DNA from: Seramator thermalis
GTDB taxonomy: Bacteria; Bacteroidota; Bacteroidia; Bacteroidales; Dysgonomonadaceae
Direction: 5' to 3'
NCBI RefSeq assembly: GCF_004138125.1
Contig: NZ_RXHS01000005.1
Coordinates: 62,001 to 126,000, forward strand
DNA: 64,000 nucleotides
Below the pieces are notes generated by a model. It saw nothing but the letters and a program-made list of their open reading frames with translations. It was not told where the DNA came from and did no database searches. A program made the position numbers and the translations under genes. Below, in pieces: positions 18,591 through 27,546 of the stretch; within the stretch, counting starts at the first letter, position 1; each line of letters starts with the position of its first letter.

Positions 18591-18598
18591 TATTTTTG
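18591..18598 (+). promoter_or_regulatory. Promoter -7 element of the LacI-family gene
   Basis: TATTTTTG, 24 bases before the ATG at 18623, between the alaS terminator and the gene. Confidence 0.5.
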
Positions 18599-18622
18599 AA
18601 CCGATTAACAGTCGCTTTATCG

Positions 18623-19636
18623 ATGGAAAAACGCCCGATCACATTGAAAGATATCGCCAAAGCGCTCGATTTGTCCACTTCGACAGTTTCGCGTGCCATG
18701 AGAGGCCATCCTGCCATCAGCGAGGAAACCCGAAAACTTGTGCAGCAGTATGCCGAAGAGCATAAATACAAGCCCAATACACTGGCGCTTAGCCTTCGCA
18801 CCAATAAAAACAACACGATTGGCGTTATCGTTCCCGAGATTGTCCATTTTTTCTTTTCATCTGTTTTGGCCGGCATTCAGGACGAGGCAGAAAGCGAAAA
18901 CTATCATCTCCTCATGTGTAACAGTAACGAGATGTACGAGCGCGAGGTGAAAAGTGTGCAAACACTTTTGGACGCTCGCGTGTGCGGCATTTTGGCGTCG
19001 ATGTCGAAGAATACGCTCGAATACCGGCATTTTCAAAACATTATCGACGATGATGTACATTTGGTGTTTTTCGATCGGATTTGTCCCGGAATCAATGCCG
19101 ACAAGGTAGTGGCTGACGATTATCGTGGGGCATTTACGGCTGTTGACTATCTTGCCGAAACCGGCTGCTCGCGCATTGCATTTTTAGGTTCCGATTCGCA
19201 TTTGCCTATTTCGAACAATCGCAGAATGGGTTACGAAGATGCGTTGCGAAAACATAAATTGCCGGTTGAGAAAAAATGGATCAAAGTGTGCGATACGACT
19301 GCTCTGGCACAACAAGTCATTCCCGAAATGCTGGACGAGGAAAATCGTCCCGATGCTTTTTTCTGCATCAATGACGAGGTGGCAGCCTATTGTCTGCAAA
19401 TCGTGAAAGCGTCCGGATTTCGTGTGCCTGAAGATATTTCGATTTGCGGGTTCACCAACGGTTATATCACCGAAGTAACCGATCCTGCTCTTACGAGCGT
19501 CGATCAGCATGGCTACGAAATGGGGCGCGAAGCCGCGCGATTGCTCATCAATCGCATCGAAGGAGTGGAAACCAAAAAAGGAGTTGTCAGCCGTTTGATC
19601 AAAACCGATTTGGTGATCCGTCAATCTACCCGATGA
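18623..19636 (+). CDS. LacI-family transcriptional regulator
   Basis: N-terminal LacI helix-turn-helix (ITLKDIAKALDLSTSTVSRAMRGH, residues about 6-29), hinge helix, then a periplasmic-binding-protein-like sensor domain (NTIGVIVPEIVHFFFSSVLAGIQ onward). The start at 18623 (MEKRPIT) is the family start; an in-frame TTG 27 bases earlier lies in the promoter. 337 residues. A near-perfect LacI-type operator lies 5 bases after its stop, ahead of the transporter and GH13 genes, so it probably controls that cluster in response to a maltodextrin- or sucrose-like sugar. Confidence 0.94.
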   Translation: MEKRPITLKDIAKALDLSTSTVSRAMRGHPAISEETRKLVQQYAEEHKYKPNTLALSLRTNKNNTIGVIVPEIVHFFFSSVLAGIQDEAESENYHLLMCNSNEMYEREVKSVQTLLDARVCGILASMSKNTLEYRHFQNIIDDDVHLVFFDRICPGINADKVVADDYRGAFTAVDYLAETGCSRIAFLGSDSHLPISNNRRMGYEDALRKHKLPVEKKWIKVCDTTALAQQVIPEMLDEENRPDAFFCINDEVAAYCLQIVKASGFRVPEDISICGFTNGYITEVTDPALTSVDQHGYEMGREAARLLINRIEGVETKKGVVSRLIKTDLVIRQSTR

Positions 19637-19640
19637 GGAT

Positions 19641-19658
19641 TATGCACACGTTTGCATA
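19641..19658. promoter_or_regulatory. Candidate LacI-family operator
   Basis: TATGCACACGTTTGCATA pairs at 8 of 9 symmetric positions and has the central CG typical of LacI-family operators. It lies between the regulator gene and the transporter gene, about 50 bases upstream of the -7 element at 19711. Confidence 0.6.
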
Positions 19659-19710
19659 AAAAATTTCGAATCTTTTTTCTATTGTAAAACAGATCGATAA
19701 GAAGAACCAT

Positions 19711-19718
19711 TATCTTTG
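19711..19718 (+). promoter_or_regulatory. Promoter -7 element of the transporter-GH13 operon
   Basis: TATCTTTG, about 160 bases before the transporter ATG at 19877, leaving a long leader. The operator lies upstream of it, a place more usual for activation or looping than for simple blocking. Confidence 0.4.
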
Positions 19719-19876
19719 TCCACATACACGTTTTAATTTCATCGGAAAGCATCGATATCGTATGATATTTTTCGTACACGAGCCGATTATACCTGAAAAT
19801 AATTCTCTTGCATTCTTTTTTCGCGTTGGTTGCCAACAACTGAAAGCGTGTCGGAGACGATATACTTGAAATCGAT

Positions 19877-21400
19877 ATGAAAAAAAAACATCTCTCCTTT
19901 TGGGAAATTTGGAACATGAGTTTCGGTTTTCTCGGTATTCAATTTGGATTTGCGCTGCAAAATGCGAACGTAAGCCGCATTTTCGAAACGTTGGGCGCAA
20001 AAGTTGAGGACATTCCTATTCTTTGGATCGCGGCACCTCTCACCGGTTTGATTGTACAACCCATTATCGGGCATTTCAGCGACAAAACGTGGAACAGATT
20101 TGGGCGTCGTAGGCCTTATTTTACCATAGGGGCTATTTTTACAACGCTTGCTCTCTTCATCATGCCCAATTCGCCATCTTTATGGATAGCTGCCGGAATG
20201 CTCTGGATTATGGACGCGTCGATCAATATTTCGATGGAGCCGTTTAGAGCATTTGTAGGCGACAATTTGCCTACCGAACAGCGAACAATGGGCTTTGCCA
20301 TGCAGAGTTTTTTTATCGGTGTAGGAGCTGTCATTGCCTCTATTCTTCCCTACATCCTTACGAATTGGTTTGGCGTAGCCAATACCGCTCCCGAAGGAAT
20401 AATTCCGCAATCGGTTAAACTGTCGTTTTATATTGGCGGTGTGGTGTTGCTGGCTGCTGTTTTATATACGGTATTCACTTCCAAGGAATACACTCCGGAA
20501 GAGCTTGCTGCTTTTGAAGAAGATAAAGCGAAAACAACCGGATTATCCTACGAAATCAAGCAGCCGGTTACCTTCGCTCAATATTTTAAAAATGGATTGA
20601 TTTGGGGTTTATCCGGTTTGATCATTACGGCTTTGGTTGCAATGTTTAAGCTGAATGCACAGTTATACATCGTTTCGGGACTGTTGATTGCTTTTGGACT
20701 GATATTGATTGTTTCGGGATTTATTTCGAAAAGCAATCCCCAACCTCGCGGAATCACGGACATTATGAACGACTTGCTGCACATGCCCAAGACCATGGGC
20801 GAATTGGCCGTCGTTCAGTTTTTTTCGTGGTTTGCCTTTTATGCCATGTGGATTTATACCACGCCGGCCGTTACGCAACATATTTATGGAACCACCGATT
20901 CGGCATCGGAGCTGTATAATCAGGGCGCAAACTGGGTAGGAGTGCTGTTTGGCGTATATAGCGGCGTTTCGGCCATTTTTGCTTTTCTTTTGCCCGTTCT
21001 TGCGCGTCAAATTGGGCGTAAGGCCACGCATTCGCTTGCTCTTGCAGTAGGAGGACTTTCGTTCATCTCGTTCTTCTTTATCCAAAATCCCACGATGCTG
21101 ATAATTCCGATGATCGGCATCGGATTCACTTGGGGAAGCATTCTTTCGATGCCTTATGCCATTCTCACGGGAGCGTTGCCGGCCAACAAAATGGGAACGT
21201 ATATGGGTATTTTCAATTTTTTCATCGTAATTCCTCAAATTTTGGCAGCAAGTGTATTGGGATTCATTACGAAGGATTTGTTTGATGGAAAGGTCATTTA
21301 CACGATGATTGTTGCCGGCTGCTCACTGTTGTTGGGTGCTGTATCGGTATTTATGGTTCAGGATCGTGATGATGTTTATAAACTCAAAAAGCAAGCATAA
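19877..21400 (+). CDS. MFS sugar transporter, SLC45 (sucrose/maltose) type
   Basis: Twelve-helix inner-membrane symporter. The start resembles the SLC45/GPH-like group: SFWEIWNMSFGFLGIQFGFALQNAN, and the loop 2-3 signature is GHFSDKTWNRFGRRRPY. In Bacteroidota such genes sit beside alpha-glucan or sucrose enzymes, and this one is followed 1 base later by a GH13 gene. 507 residues. Likely cargo is maltose or maltodextrin; the sugar is inferred from the neighbour only. Confidence 0.9.
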   Translation: MKKKHLSFWEIWNMSFGFLGIQFGFALQNANVSRIFETLGAKVEDIPILWIAAPLTGLIVQPIIGHFSDKTWNRFGRRRPYFTIGAIFTTLALFIMPNSPSLWIAAGMLWIMDASINISMEPFRAFVGDNLPTEQRTMGFAMQSFFIGVGAVIASILPYILTNWFGVANTAPEGIIPQSVKLSFYIGGVVLLAAVLYTVFTSKEYTPEELAAFEEDKAKTTGLSYEIKQPVTFAQYFKNGLIWGLSGLIITALVAMFKLNAQLYIVSGLLIAFGLILIVSGFISKSNPQPRGITDIMNDLLHMPKTMGELAVVQFFSWFAFYAMWIYTTPAVTQHIYGTTDSASELYNQGANWVGVLFGVYSGVSAIFAFLLPVLARQIGRKATHSLALAVGGLSFISFFFIQNPTMLIIPMIGIGFTWGSILSMPYAILTGALPANKMGTYMGIFNFFIVIPQILAASVLGFITKDLFDGKVIYTMIVAGCSLLLGAVSVFMVQDRDDVYKLKKQA

Positions 21401-21401
21401 T

Positions 21402-22763
21402 ATGATGAAAAAGTCGTTCATTCCCTATCTTCTTATTCCGCTGTTACTCTTTTCATGTAAACAGGGAAATAAACCGGCGGTCGTTGCCGACCAGAAAACA
21501 TCTGTTCATCCCGAGTGGGTGTATAATGCGACGATTTACGAAGTGAATACGCGCCAATACACGCCCGAAGGTACTTTCAACGCTTTTGCCCAACACCTTC
21601 CACGCTTGAAGCAGCTCGGTGCGGATATTCTGTGGTTTATGCCCATCCAAACCATCGGCGAAAAAGGACGAAAAGGGACGTTGGGAAGTTATTATTCCAT
21701 CCGCAATTATACGGAAGTGAACAAGGAATTTGGAACACTCGACGATTTCAAGAGTGTGGTGAAGCAGGCACACGATCAGGGCATGAAAGTGATTCTCGAT
21801 TGGGTGGCTAATCATTCGTCGCGCGATAATGTGTGGATGGATCAACATCCGGACTGGTACGTACGCGATAGTTTGGGCAATATTCCCGTGCTTTACGATT
21901 GGACCGATATTGCCGAACTCAATTACGATAAAGCCGATATGCGTGCCGAGATGATCAAGTCGATGATGTTTTGGATTCGCGAAGCCGATATCGACGGTTT
22001 TCGGTGCGATGTGGCCGGGGAAGTTCCGACGGACTTTTGGCTCGCAGCCAAAGATTCGCTTAAGACGTTGAAGCCCGATATTTTTTTGTTGGCCGAAGCC
22101 GAAAAGCCCGAATTAAACGAATCGGTTTTTGATGCCTATTATGCTTGGAATTTTCATCACAAAATGAATTTGGTTGCACAAGGCAAAGCCAATGCAGATT
22201 CGTTGCGTGCGGCGCTACAAAAAATGAAAACCGATTTCTCGCCGAATGCCATTCCGATGATATTTACTTCGAATCACGACGAAAACTCGTGGAACGGAAC
22301 CGAGTTTGAGCGAATGGGTGATGCCTCCAAAACATTTGCTGCGCTCACTTATGTCCTTCCGGGCATGCCGCTTATCTACAGCGGTCAGGAAGTTGGATTG
22401 AATCGCAGGCTGCAATTTTTCGAAAAAGACAGCATTACATGGAAAGATCCCGACGGATTCACCGATTTCTATCGCTCGTTGAACAAATTGAAAAAAAGTA
22501 ATCCGGCACTGATGTGTCAGGAAAAAGGGGGAGAGTTGGTTGAGATTGGCAATAATAATGCTCGCAATATTTGGTCTTTTAAGCGGACAAAAGATGCAAA
22601 CGAAGTGGTATGTGTGTTCAATTTCAGTAAAAAAACGCAAAAGGTGGATTTCGAAGAGGATTTCCCCGGACAGGGCTTTAAAGCATTCCCGGACAACGCG
22701 GAAGTCTCTTCGCAAAAGTCGATGAATTTGGGTCCGTGGGAATATCGCATATTTTACAGGTAA
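21402..22763 (+). CDS. GH13 alpha-amylase, lipoprotein
   Basis: Alpha-glucan hydrolase anchored by a lipid: signal peptide II with cysteine at residue 19 (LLLFSC). The barrel shows the GH13 regions: DWVANH near 134-139, nucleophile D203 in GFRCDVA, acid/base E232 in LLAEAE, and transition-state D293 in TSNHDENSW. The C-terminal beta domain is short. The start at 21402 gives the lipoprotein signal; the longer frame overlaps the transporter. 453 residues. It probably cuts starch-like oligosaccharides for the transporter. Confidence 0.93.
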   Translation: MMKKSFIPYLLIPLLLFSCKQGNKPAVVADQKTSVHPEWVYNATIYEVNTRQYTPEGTFNAFAQHLPRLKQLGADILWFMPIQTIGEKGRKGTLGSYYSIRNYTEVNKEFGTLDDFKSVVKQAHDQGMKVILDWVANHSSRDNVWMDQHPDWYVRDSLGNIPVLYDWTDIAELNYDKADMRAEMIKSMMFWIREADIDGFRCDVAGEVPTDFWLAAKDSLKTLKPDIFLLAEAEKPELNESVFDAYYAWNFHHKMNLVAQGKANADSLRAALQKMKTDFSPNAIPMIFTSNHDENSWNGTEFERMGDASKTFAALTYVLPGMPLIYSGQEVGLNRRLQFFEKDSITWKDPDGFTDFYRSLNKLKKSNPALMCQEKGGELVEIGNNNARNIWSFKRTKDANEVVCVFNFSKKTQKVDFEEDFPGQGFKAFPDNAEVSSQKSMNLGPWEYRIFYR

Positions 22764-22769
22764 AATCGA

Positions 22770-22803
22770 AAGAGTGTCGCAAAGAAATTTTCGCGACACT
22801 CTT
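22770..22803. terminator. Hairpin after the GH13 gene
   Basis: Perfect 11-bp stem, AAGAGTGTCGC pairing with GCGACACTCTT, 12-base loop, 6 bases after the stop. No T run follows, so it may act by RNA stability as much as termination. Confidence 0.55.
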
Positions 22804-22862
22804 CTATAAAAATTGAAACTCGATATCTTCAGCAGATAAACCTGCTAAAATCGAATGCACGA

Positions 22863-23084
22863 TTAATATTCGTCTTCGTTGAAGAAGAAATCCTCGTTGC
22901 TCGGATAATCGGGCCAAATATCTTCGATGGATTCAAAAATTTCTCCGTCTTCTTCGATTTCCTGCAAATTTTCGATCACTTCCAACGGCGCACCCGAACG
23001 TTGCGCATAATCGATCAATTCGTCCTTGGTTGCAGGCCATGGAGCATCTTCGAGTTTCGAAGCCAATTCTAATGTCCAATACAT
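22863..23084 (-). CDS. DUF2795 small acidic protein
   Basis: 73 residues, strongly acidic C terminus (many D, E and F). The N-terminal half (ASKLEDAPWPATKDELIDYAQRSGAP split) matches the DUF2795 pattern of a short helical domain. Function unknown. A -7 element at 23133-23140 gives it its own promoter. Its opposite orientation to the GH13 operon makes the ends converge. Confidence 0.8.
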   Translation of the reverse strand: MYWTLELASKLEDAPWPATKDELIDYAQRSGAPLEVIENLQEIEEDGEIFESIEDIWPDYPSNEDFFFNEDEY

Positions 23085-23132
23085 GGTGATTCTATTATCT
23101 GATTAATTTTTTCTTGTTTCGTAAATTTCGCG

Positions 23133-23140
23133 CAAATATA
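23133..23140 (-). promoter_or_regulatory. Promoter -7 element of the DUF2795 gene
   Basis: TATATTTG on the minus strand, 48 bases before the ATG at 23084. Confidence 0.5.
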
Positions 23141-23157
23141 GTAAAATTTCTATTTGA

Positions 23158-23709
23158 TTATTTTTCCCAATATACTTCTTTACCGTTTTCGTTGACCTCT
23201 TTTCGTGCCAATACGAAGAAGTAGTCGGAGAGGCGATTAACGAATCTTGTAATGCGTTCGTCAACAGGATACTTTTCCGCTACTTTATAAATCATTCGTT
23301 CGGCACGGCGACATATCGATCGGCATACATGTGCTCGAGAGGCCGATTCACTTCCACCCGGAAGAATAAAACGGTTGAGTCTTGGCAATTTTTCGTCGAG
23401 CCTGTCGATTTCGATTTCTATTTTTGAAATATCATCCTCCGAAATAATGCTGGCTGCCTTTGGAGCCACAGATTCTGTTTCGGTAGCCAAATAGGAACCA
23501 ACCGCAAACAATTTGTTTTGCACGAAAGACAGAAATGTCTTTGTTTCGTCGTCCTCCATTTCACAAGCGAGCCAACCGACAAAACTATTCAGTTCGTCCA
23601 CTGTGCCATAGGCGTCGAGGCGGATATGTGTTTTTTCAACTCTTGTGCCACCGACCAGAGATGTTGTACCCGCGTCACCCGTTTTAGTATAAATCAAGCT
23701 CTTTTTCAT
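23158..23709 (-). CDS. ATP:cob(I)alamin adenosyltransferase, PduO type
   Basis: Transfers the adenosyl group of ATP to cob(I)alamin to make coenzyme B12. The PduO N-terminal ATP loop is YTKTGDAGTTSLVGG and the corrin-facing helix includes SRAHVCRSICRRAER. 183 residues. It is 21 bases after an unrelated conserved gene and may be the last gene of a run from porV through ispF. The likely consumer, for example methylmalonyl-CoA mutase, is not in the window. Confidence 0.95.
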   Translation of the reverse strand: MKKSLIYTKTGDAGTTSLVGGTRVEKTHIRLDAYGTVDELNSFVGWLACEMEDDETKTFLSFVQNKLFAVGSYLATETESVAPKAASIISEDDISKIEIEIDRLDEKLPRLNRFILPGGSESASRAHVCRSICRRAERMIYKVAEKYPVDERITRFVNRLSDYFFVLARKEVNENGKEVYWEK

Positions 23710-23730
23710 TTGCGAAAAATTAGATACTTC

Positions 23731-24357
23731 TCAGACGAGATAGTTTAATTTATAATACGAAGAATTTAGAATAACAATGCCATCCTGGCGCATGTCAAAA
23801 GTAAGTGCGATGCGCGGATCGGTTTGTACCTCTTTCCAAAATCTTCGCGACTCCTTGTCAGCATCGATATGCCTTATCACCCAAAATGTTTGGTTATGGC
23901 TGATCTTCAAAAGGTTTTCTATCGAAATACCATACGCGTTCGGTAGCAATTGCATATCAACTATTATGACGTCCATCTGTTCAAAGCGAAATGCGTGCCA
24001 AAATTCTATCTTCCCTTCACAAATTTCGCTCATTTTGCTGTTTGTTTCCTGATCGGTCAAGCAGATAATTCGAGCTTCAGGCGAGGCAGCGTTGACGAAC
24101 AGTGGTAAGGCATAATCTTGCTTTCCTCCGACGATTAATACGTTTTTCGGACGAAAAAAGTTCACGATACGAAAAGAAAGTTGATGGATGGACGAAATTG
24201 GAGCATCGATGTGCTTTTCGGATAAATATTGAGGGATATCGAAATAAGCGTAATAGGAATATTTCTCGAAGAGGATGTTGGTGATAAAGTTGAAAGCGAA
24301 AGGCGAATGAACGCCAAACCCTTTAGCCGTGCGTAGCCGTTTCAGATGATCGAACAT
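23731..24357 (-). CDS. Conserved Bacteroidales protein, degenerate SAM-methyltransferase-like
   Basis: The N terminus KGFGVHSPFAFNFITNIL is a hallmark of a Bacteroidales family usually labelled as class I SAM-dependent methyltransferase. A Rossmann-like strand follows (NVLIVGG near 93), but the glycine-rich SAM loop is poor (GGKQDYALPL), so activity is doubtful. The C terminus (RRFWKEVQTDPRIALTFDM) is also family-like. 208 residues. No function is known; it lies between ispF and the adenosyltransferase gene. Confidence 0.6.
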   Translation of the reverse strand: MFDHLKRLRTAKGFGVHSPFAFNFITNILFEKYSYYAYFDIPQYLSEKHIDAPISSIHQLSFRIVNFFRPKNVLIVGGKQDYALPLFVNAASPEARIICLTDQETNSKMSEICEGKIEFWHAFRFEQMDVIIVDMQLLPNAYGISIENLLKISHNQTFWVIRHIDADKESRRFWKEVQTDPRIALTFDMRQDGIVILNSSYYKLNYLV

Positions 24358-24378
24358 GGATGCCTCTTTGTTGTGGTT

Positions 24379-24858
24379 TTATGGTTTTTGGATAAGGGCA
24401 ACGGCGTACGCCGTGATTCCTTCTTCCCGACCTACAAATCCCATACGCTCGGAAGTAGTGGCTTTTATCGAAATATTGTCAATTTCGGTATGGAGAATGT
24501 CGGCCAATGTTTGTTGCATGAGCGGTATGTGAGGATTCAGTTTAGGACGTTCGGCACAGATGGTGGCATCGATGTTGCCGAGTGAATATCCTTTTTCCTC
24601 AACCAGTCGGAGGGTTTTTGCCAGCAAAATCTTACTGTCGATTTGTTCGAATTCGGGCGCCGTATCCGGGAAATGGAATCCGATGTCGCGCAAGTTGGCT
24701 GCCCCCAACAGGGCATCGCAGATGGCATGAATGAGGACATCGGCATCCGAATGTCCCAACAATCCCATCTCGTGTTCGATTTTTATTCCGCCGATCCATA
24801 ATTCGCGTCCCGACTGAAGCCGGTGCATGTCATATCCAAAGCCAATGCGTACGATCAT
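24379..24858 (-). CDS. ispF: 2-C-methyl-D-erythritol 2,4-cyclodiphosphate synthase
   Basis: Fifth step of the MEP isoprenoid pathway; trimeric zinc enzyme. The start RIGFGYDMHRL and the GHSDADVLIHAICDALLGAA region give the metal-binding D and H residues; IDATICAERPK follows. 159 residues, full length. It starts 6 bases after the porV stop. The porV-ispF linkage is also found in Porphyromonas gingivalis. Confidence 0.97.
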   Translation of the reverse strand: MIVRIGFGYDMHRLQSGRELWIGGIKIEHEMGLLGHSDADVLIHAICDALLGAANLRDIGFHFPDTAPEFEQIDSKILLAKTLRLVEEKGYSLGNIDATICAERPKLNPHIPLMQQTLADILHTEIDNISIKATTSERMGFVGREEGITAYAVALIQKP

Positions 24859-24864
24859 TTCCGA

Positions 24865-26040
24865 TTAATACATTAAATTACGAATTCCATCAATGTCGAA
24901 GCCGATTGAAAGCCGTAAAGTCTGATCGAGGGGATTGTTTTGCACAGTCGAAACCAAATATGCCGCATCGAGTCGAAAGGCATTTTTGATGTCGAAGCCG
25001 GCGCCGAACGCAAAATATTTTCGGTTGCCCTTGTAAGCACTTTCATTGAAATATCCGGCACGAACCGAAAATTTTTGATCGTATGTATATTCGGTACCCA
25101 CAGACCACATCACTTCCTGCATCTCTTCCCCGAATCCGCCGGGCGCATCGCCGAACGATTTGAAAATGCCGGAGATGGGCGATATGTCGCGGTACTCGTT
25201 CACCCGTGTTTGCCAATCGGCATCCGATTCGTTTTCATCTCTGATGGGTGGTGTCGGAACCAGCAGTTTGTTCAGATCGACACTGAACCCAATTGTATTG
25301 AGATTGTCGATAGGATAGGCAAGTGAAGCTCCCAAGCGGAGGTTTGTCGGGATAAATTCCGAAGTATTGCCTCCATCCATCGAGATCTTGGTTCCGATAT
25401 TTGAAATATTAAATCCCAATCCCAACAGTGCTTCCGAACGGCCGATATTCAGATACGATTCGTTGTATCCCGAAATGTCGGCTGCAAATGCATTGCCGGG
25501 CGTAATGTCTTCTTCGGCACCCGTCGAATAGTCCGATCGGATGTAGCGTAATGTAACTGCTCCCGAGAATGTTTCGGATAGTCTTCGCGAATAGGCAACA
25601 TCAAACGAAAGTTCATAAGGGGATACGCTTTGCCAAAATTCGCCATTCAAATCGGTGATATCGATATCGCCCAATGAAAAATATCGGAGCGAGGCGCTGA
25701 CGGCATTTAGGTTTTCGTTTCCGAATTTCCAATATCCGGTAACATAGGTCAAATTGATATCGTTGACCAGTTTACTCAACCAGGGTGTGAATGAAACGGC
25801 GAATCCGGCATTGCTCTGTACGAAAGCATATTTGGCCGCATTCCAATATTGTGAATAGACATCGGGCAATGTGGCTCCGCCGATATCGCCCATTCCTCCT
25901 CCACGCGCGTCAGGAGCAATCTGTAACGAGGGAACGGCTATGGGTATAGGGTTATAATCTTGCCCGAATGCCGAATGGCTGATGCCGGCGGTGAAAAGAA
26001 GGAAGAGAGTTGCGAAAAATAGTTTTTTCATATCGCTCAT
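24865..26040 (-). CDS. porV: Type IX secretion outer-membrane protein PorV
   Basis: Outer-membrane beta barrel of the FadL type that carries cargo proteins to the PorU sortase in the type IX secretion system. A signal peptide is followed by the family N terminus IPIAVPSLQIAPDARGGGMGDIGGAT, then alternating barrel strands to the C-terminal SIGFDID. 391 residues. An in-frame ATG at 26031 is an equally good start. porU, which precedes it in Porphyromonas, is replaced here by a fumarylacetoacetase-family gene. Confidence 0.9.
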   Translation of the reverse strand: MSDMKKLFFATLFLLFTAGISHSAFGQDYNPIPIAVPSLQIAPDARGGGMGDIGGATLPDVYSQYWNAAKYAFVQSNAGFAVSFTPWLSKLVNDINLTYVTGYWKFGNENLNAVSASLRYFSLGDIDITDLNGEFWQSVSPYELSFDVAYSRRLSETFSGAVTLRYIRSDYSTGAEEDITPGNAFAADISGYNESYLNIGRSEALLGLGFNISNIGTKISMDGGNTSEFIPTNLRLGASLAYPIDNLNTIGFSVDLNKLLVPTPPIRDENESDADWQTRVNEYRDISPISGIFKSFGDAPGGFGEEMQEVMWSVGTEYTYDQKFSVRAGYFNESAYKGNRKYFAFGAGFDIKNAFRLDAAYLVSTVQNNPLDQTLRLSIGFDIDGIRNLMY

Positions 26041-26089
26041 GTACTTTTTAGAGTAGAAACAGAATAAATCGCTTTTTATTATAGAGCGG

Positions 26090-26704
26090 TCATTTTACTT
26101 TAAAATCGAGCAACTTTTGATCGCCTACAAATCCTTCGAGATGATCGTCGATGTGAACGGGCCCGATTCCGGCCGGTGTTCCGGTGAAAATGAGATCGCC
26201 GATTTTTAAAGTGAAAAACCGACTTATGTATGCGATTATTTGGTCAACCGAGAAAATCATATCTTTGGTATTGCCTTGTTGCACGGTTGTTCCATTGATA
26301 TCGAGATGAAAAGGGATATCCCGGATGTCGGGAAACAACGCTTTCGAAACGAATGTGCCTATGGGTGCCGAGTTGTCGAAACTTTTCGAAATTTCCCACG
26401 GCAAGCCAAGTTGTTTTTGTTGTACTTGCAAATCGCGGGCTGTAAAATCAATACCAACCGTAAGCTCGTCATAGTATCGGTAAGCAAATCGTTCGGAAAT
26501 ATTTTTCCCCAGTCGGCTTATTTTAATCACAATTTCTGTTTCGTAATGAATTTCATTCGAAAAATCGGGGAGGAAAAACGGCTTGCCATCTTTGAGAACT
26601 GCCGTGTCGGGTTTCATGAAAATCACCGGGTTGGGACTTTCGAAAGTGCGTTTCATTTCCTGATTGTGAGAGCCGTAATTGAGACCTATCGCAAATACTT
26701 TCAT
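26090..26704 (-). CDS. Fumarylacetoacetate hydrolase family protein
   Basis: FAH-fold hydrolase or decarboxylase; members act as acylpyruvases, oxaloacetate decarboxylases or isomerases. The metal ligands are visible: E in HYETEIV, and D in IDFTARD, with FTGTPAGIGP closing the site. At 204 residues it is the short, single-domain YcgM type. It starts 9 bases after the rex stop, so the two are co-transcribed. Substrate cannot be read. Confidence 0.88.
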   Translation of the reverse strand: MKVFAIGLNYGSHNQEMKRTFESPNPVIFMKPDTAVLKDGKPFFLPDFSNEIHYETEIVIKISRLGKNISERFAYRYYDELTVGIDFTARDLQVQQKQLGLPWEISKSFDNSAPIGTFVSKALFPDIRDIPFHLDINGTTVQQGNTKDMIFSVDQIIAYISRFFTLKIGDLIFTGTPAGIGPVHIDDHLEGFVGDQKLLDFKVK

Positions 26705-26713
26705 ATAGATAAA

Positions 26714-27367
26714 CTATTTCGAAGAATGATGAGCATTCAGCCTGTTAAACATTACCGCCAGATCGGCATACATCGATGTGTTTTGCAAAACGATGTTTTC
26801 GGGTACACGAATGCGGAAAGGCGTGAAGTTCCAGATGCCGCGTATCCCCCCTTCGATCATATAATCGGCAACTTGTTGTGCAATTTCGGAAGGCACTGTG
26901 AGTACTCCGATTTCGGCTTTGATGATTTTATTCCGTTCGATGAATTCGTCGGAATGATATACCGGTATTTCGCCGATACTTCTATTGATTACGGCTTGAT
27001 TCACGTCGAAGCCGGCTTCTATTTTCAGACTGTATTGTTCGAGCCCTGAATCTGCCAGGAGCGCTGCCCCGAGACTCCCTACTCCGAAAAGCACGGCTTT
27101 GTGTTTTGAGCTAAAGCCAAGTATCTCTTCGAGTGTTTCAATCAACGAATCGAGCTCATATCCTACTCGGGTTTTGCCGCTTGCATCGACATACGAGAGA
27201 TCTTTCGCTATTTGCGTGGAGGAAACGTAGATTTTTTCCCCAATCTGAGTTGAAGACACGTGCGTTTCCCCCTGCTTTTTCAGCAGTTTTATGTAAGCCA
27301 AATAGAAAGGCAATCGCCTCAATGTTGGCTCGGGAATGATCGACTGAAAAGAAGAGAGTCCGGACAT
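26714..27367 (-). CDS. rex: Redox-sensing transcriptional repressor Rex
   Basis: Senses the NADH/NAD ratio and represses fermentation and respiration genes when NADH is low. An N-terminal winged helix (EPTLRRLPFYLAYIKLL, STQIAKDLSYVDASGKTRVGYE) precedes a Rossmann NADH domain (AVLFGVGSLGAALL). The start at 27367 (MSGLSSFQS) is set by the -7 element at 27391-27398; a longer frame would read through it. 217 residues. Confidence 0.94.
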   Translation of the reverse strand: MSGLSSFQSIIPEPTLRRLPFYLAYIKLLKKQGETHVSSTQIGEKIYVSSTQIAKDLSYVDASGKTRVGYELDSLIETLEEILGFSSKHKAVLFGVGSLGAALLADSGLEQYSLKIEAGFDVNQAVINRSIGEIPVYHSDEFIERNKIIKAEIGVLTVPSEIAQQVADYMIEGGIRGIWNFTPFRIRVPENIVLQNTSMYADLAVMFNRLNAHHSSK

Positions 27368-27390
27368 ATCAAAATGGATAATAAGATTTG

Positions 27391-27398
27391 CAAAGTTA
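27391..27398 (-). promoter_or_regulatory. Promoter -7 element of rex
   Basis: TAACTTTG on the minus strand, 23 bases before the ATG at 27367. Confidence 0.55.
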
Positions 27399-27546
27399 TG
27401 CTTTTTTGACGATTTTATATTAATTTCGGTTTTGTTTAAGTGGACACTATCCATTTCTTTGTTATCCAAAGGCGTTGGTTTTGCCCATAATGTTTGATAA
27501 ACATCACTTTGTCCGCATCACAAAAGGCATGTGGAAAGATTAATAC

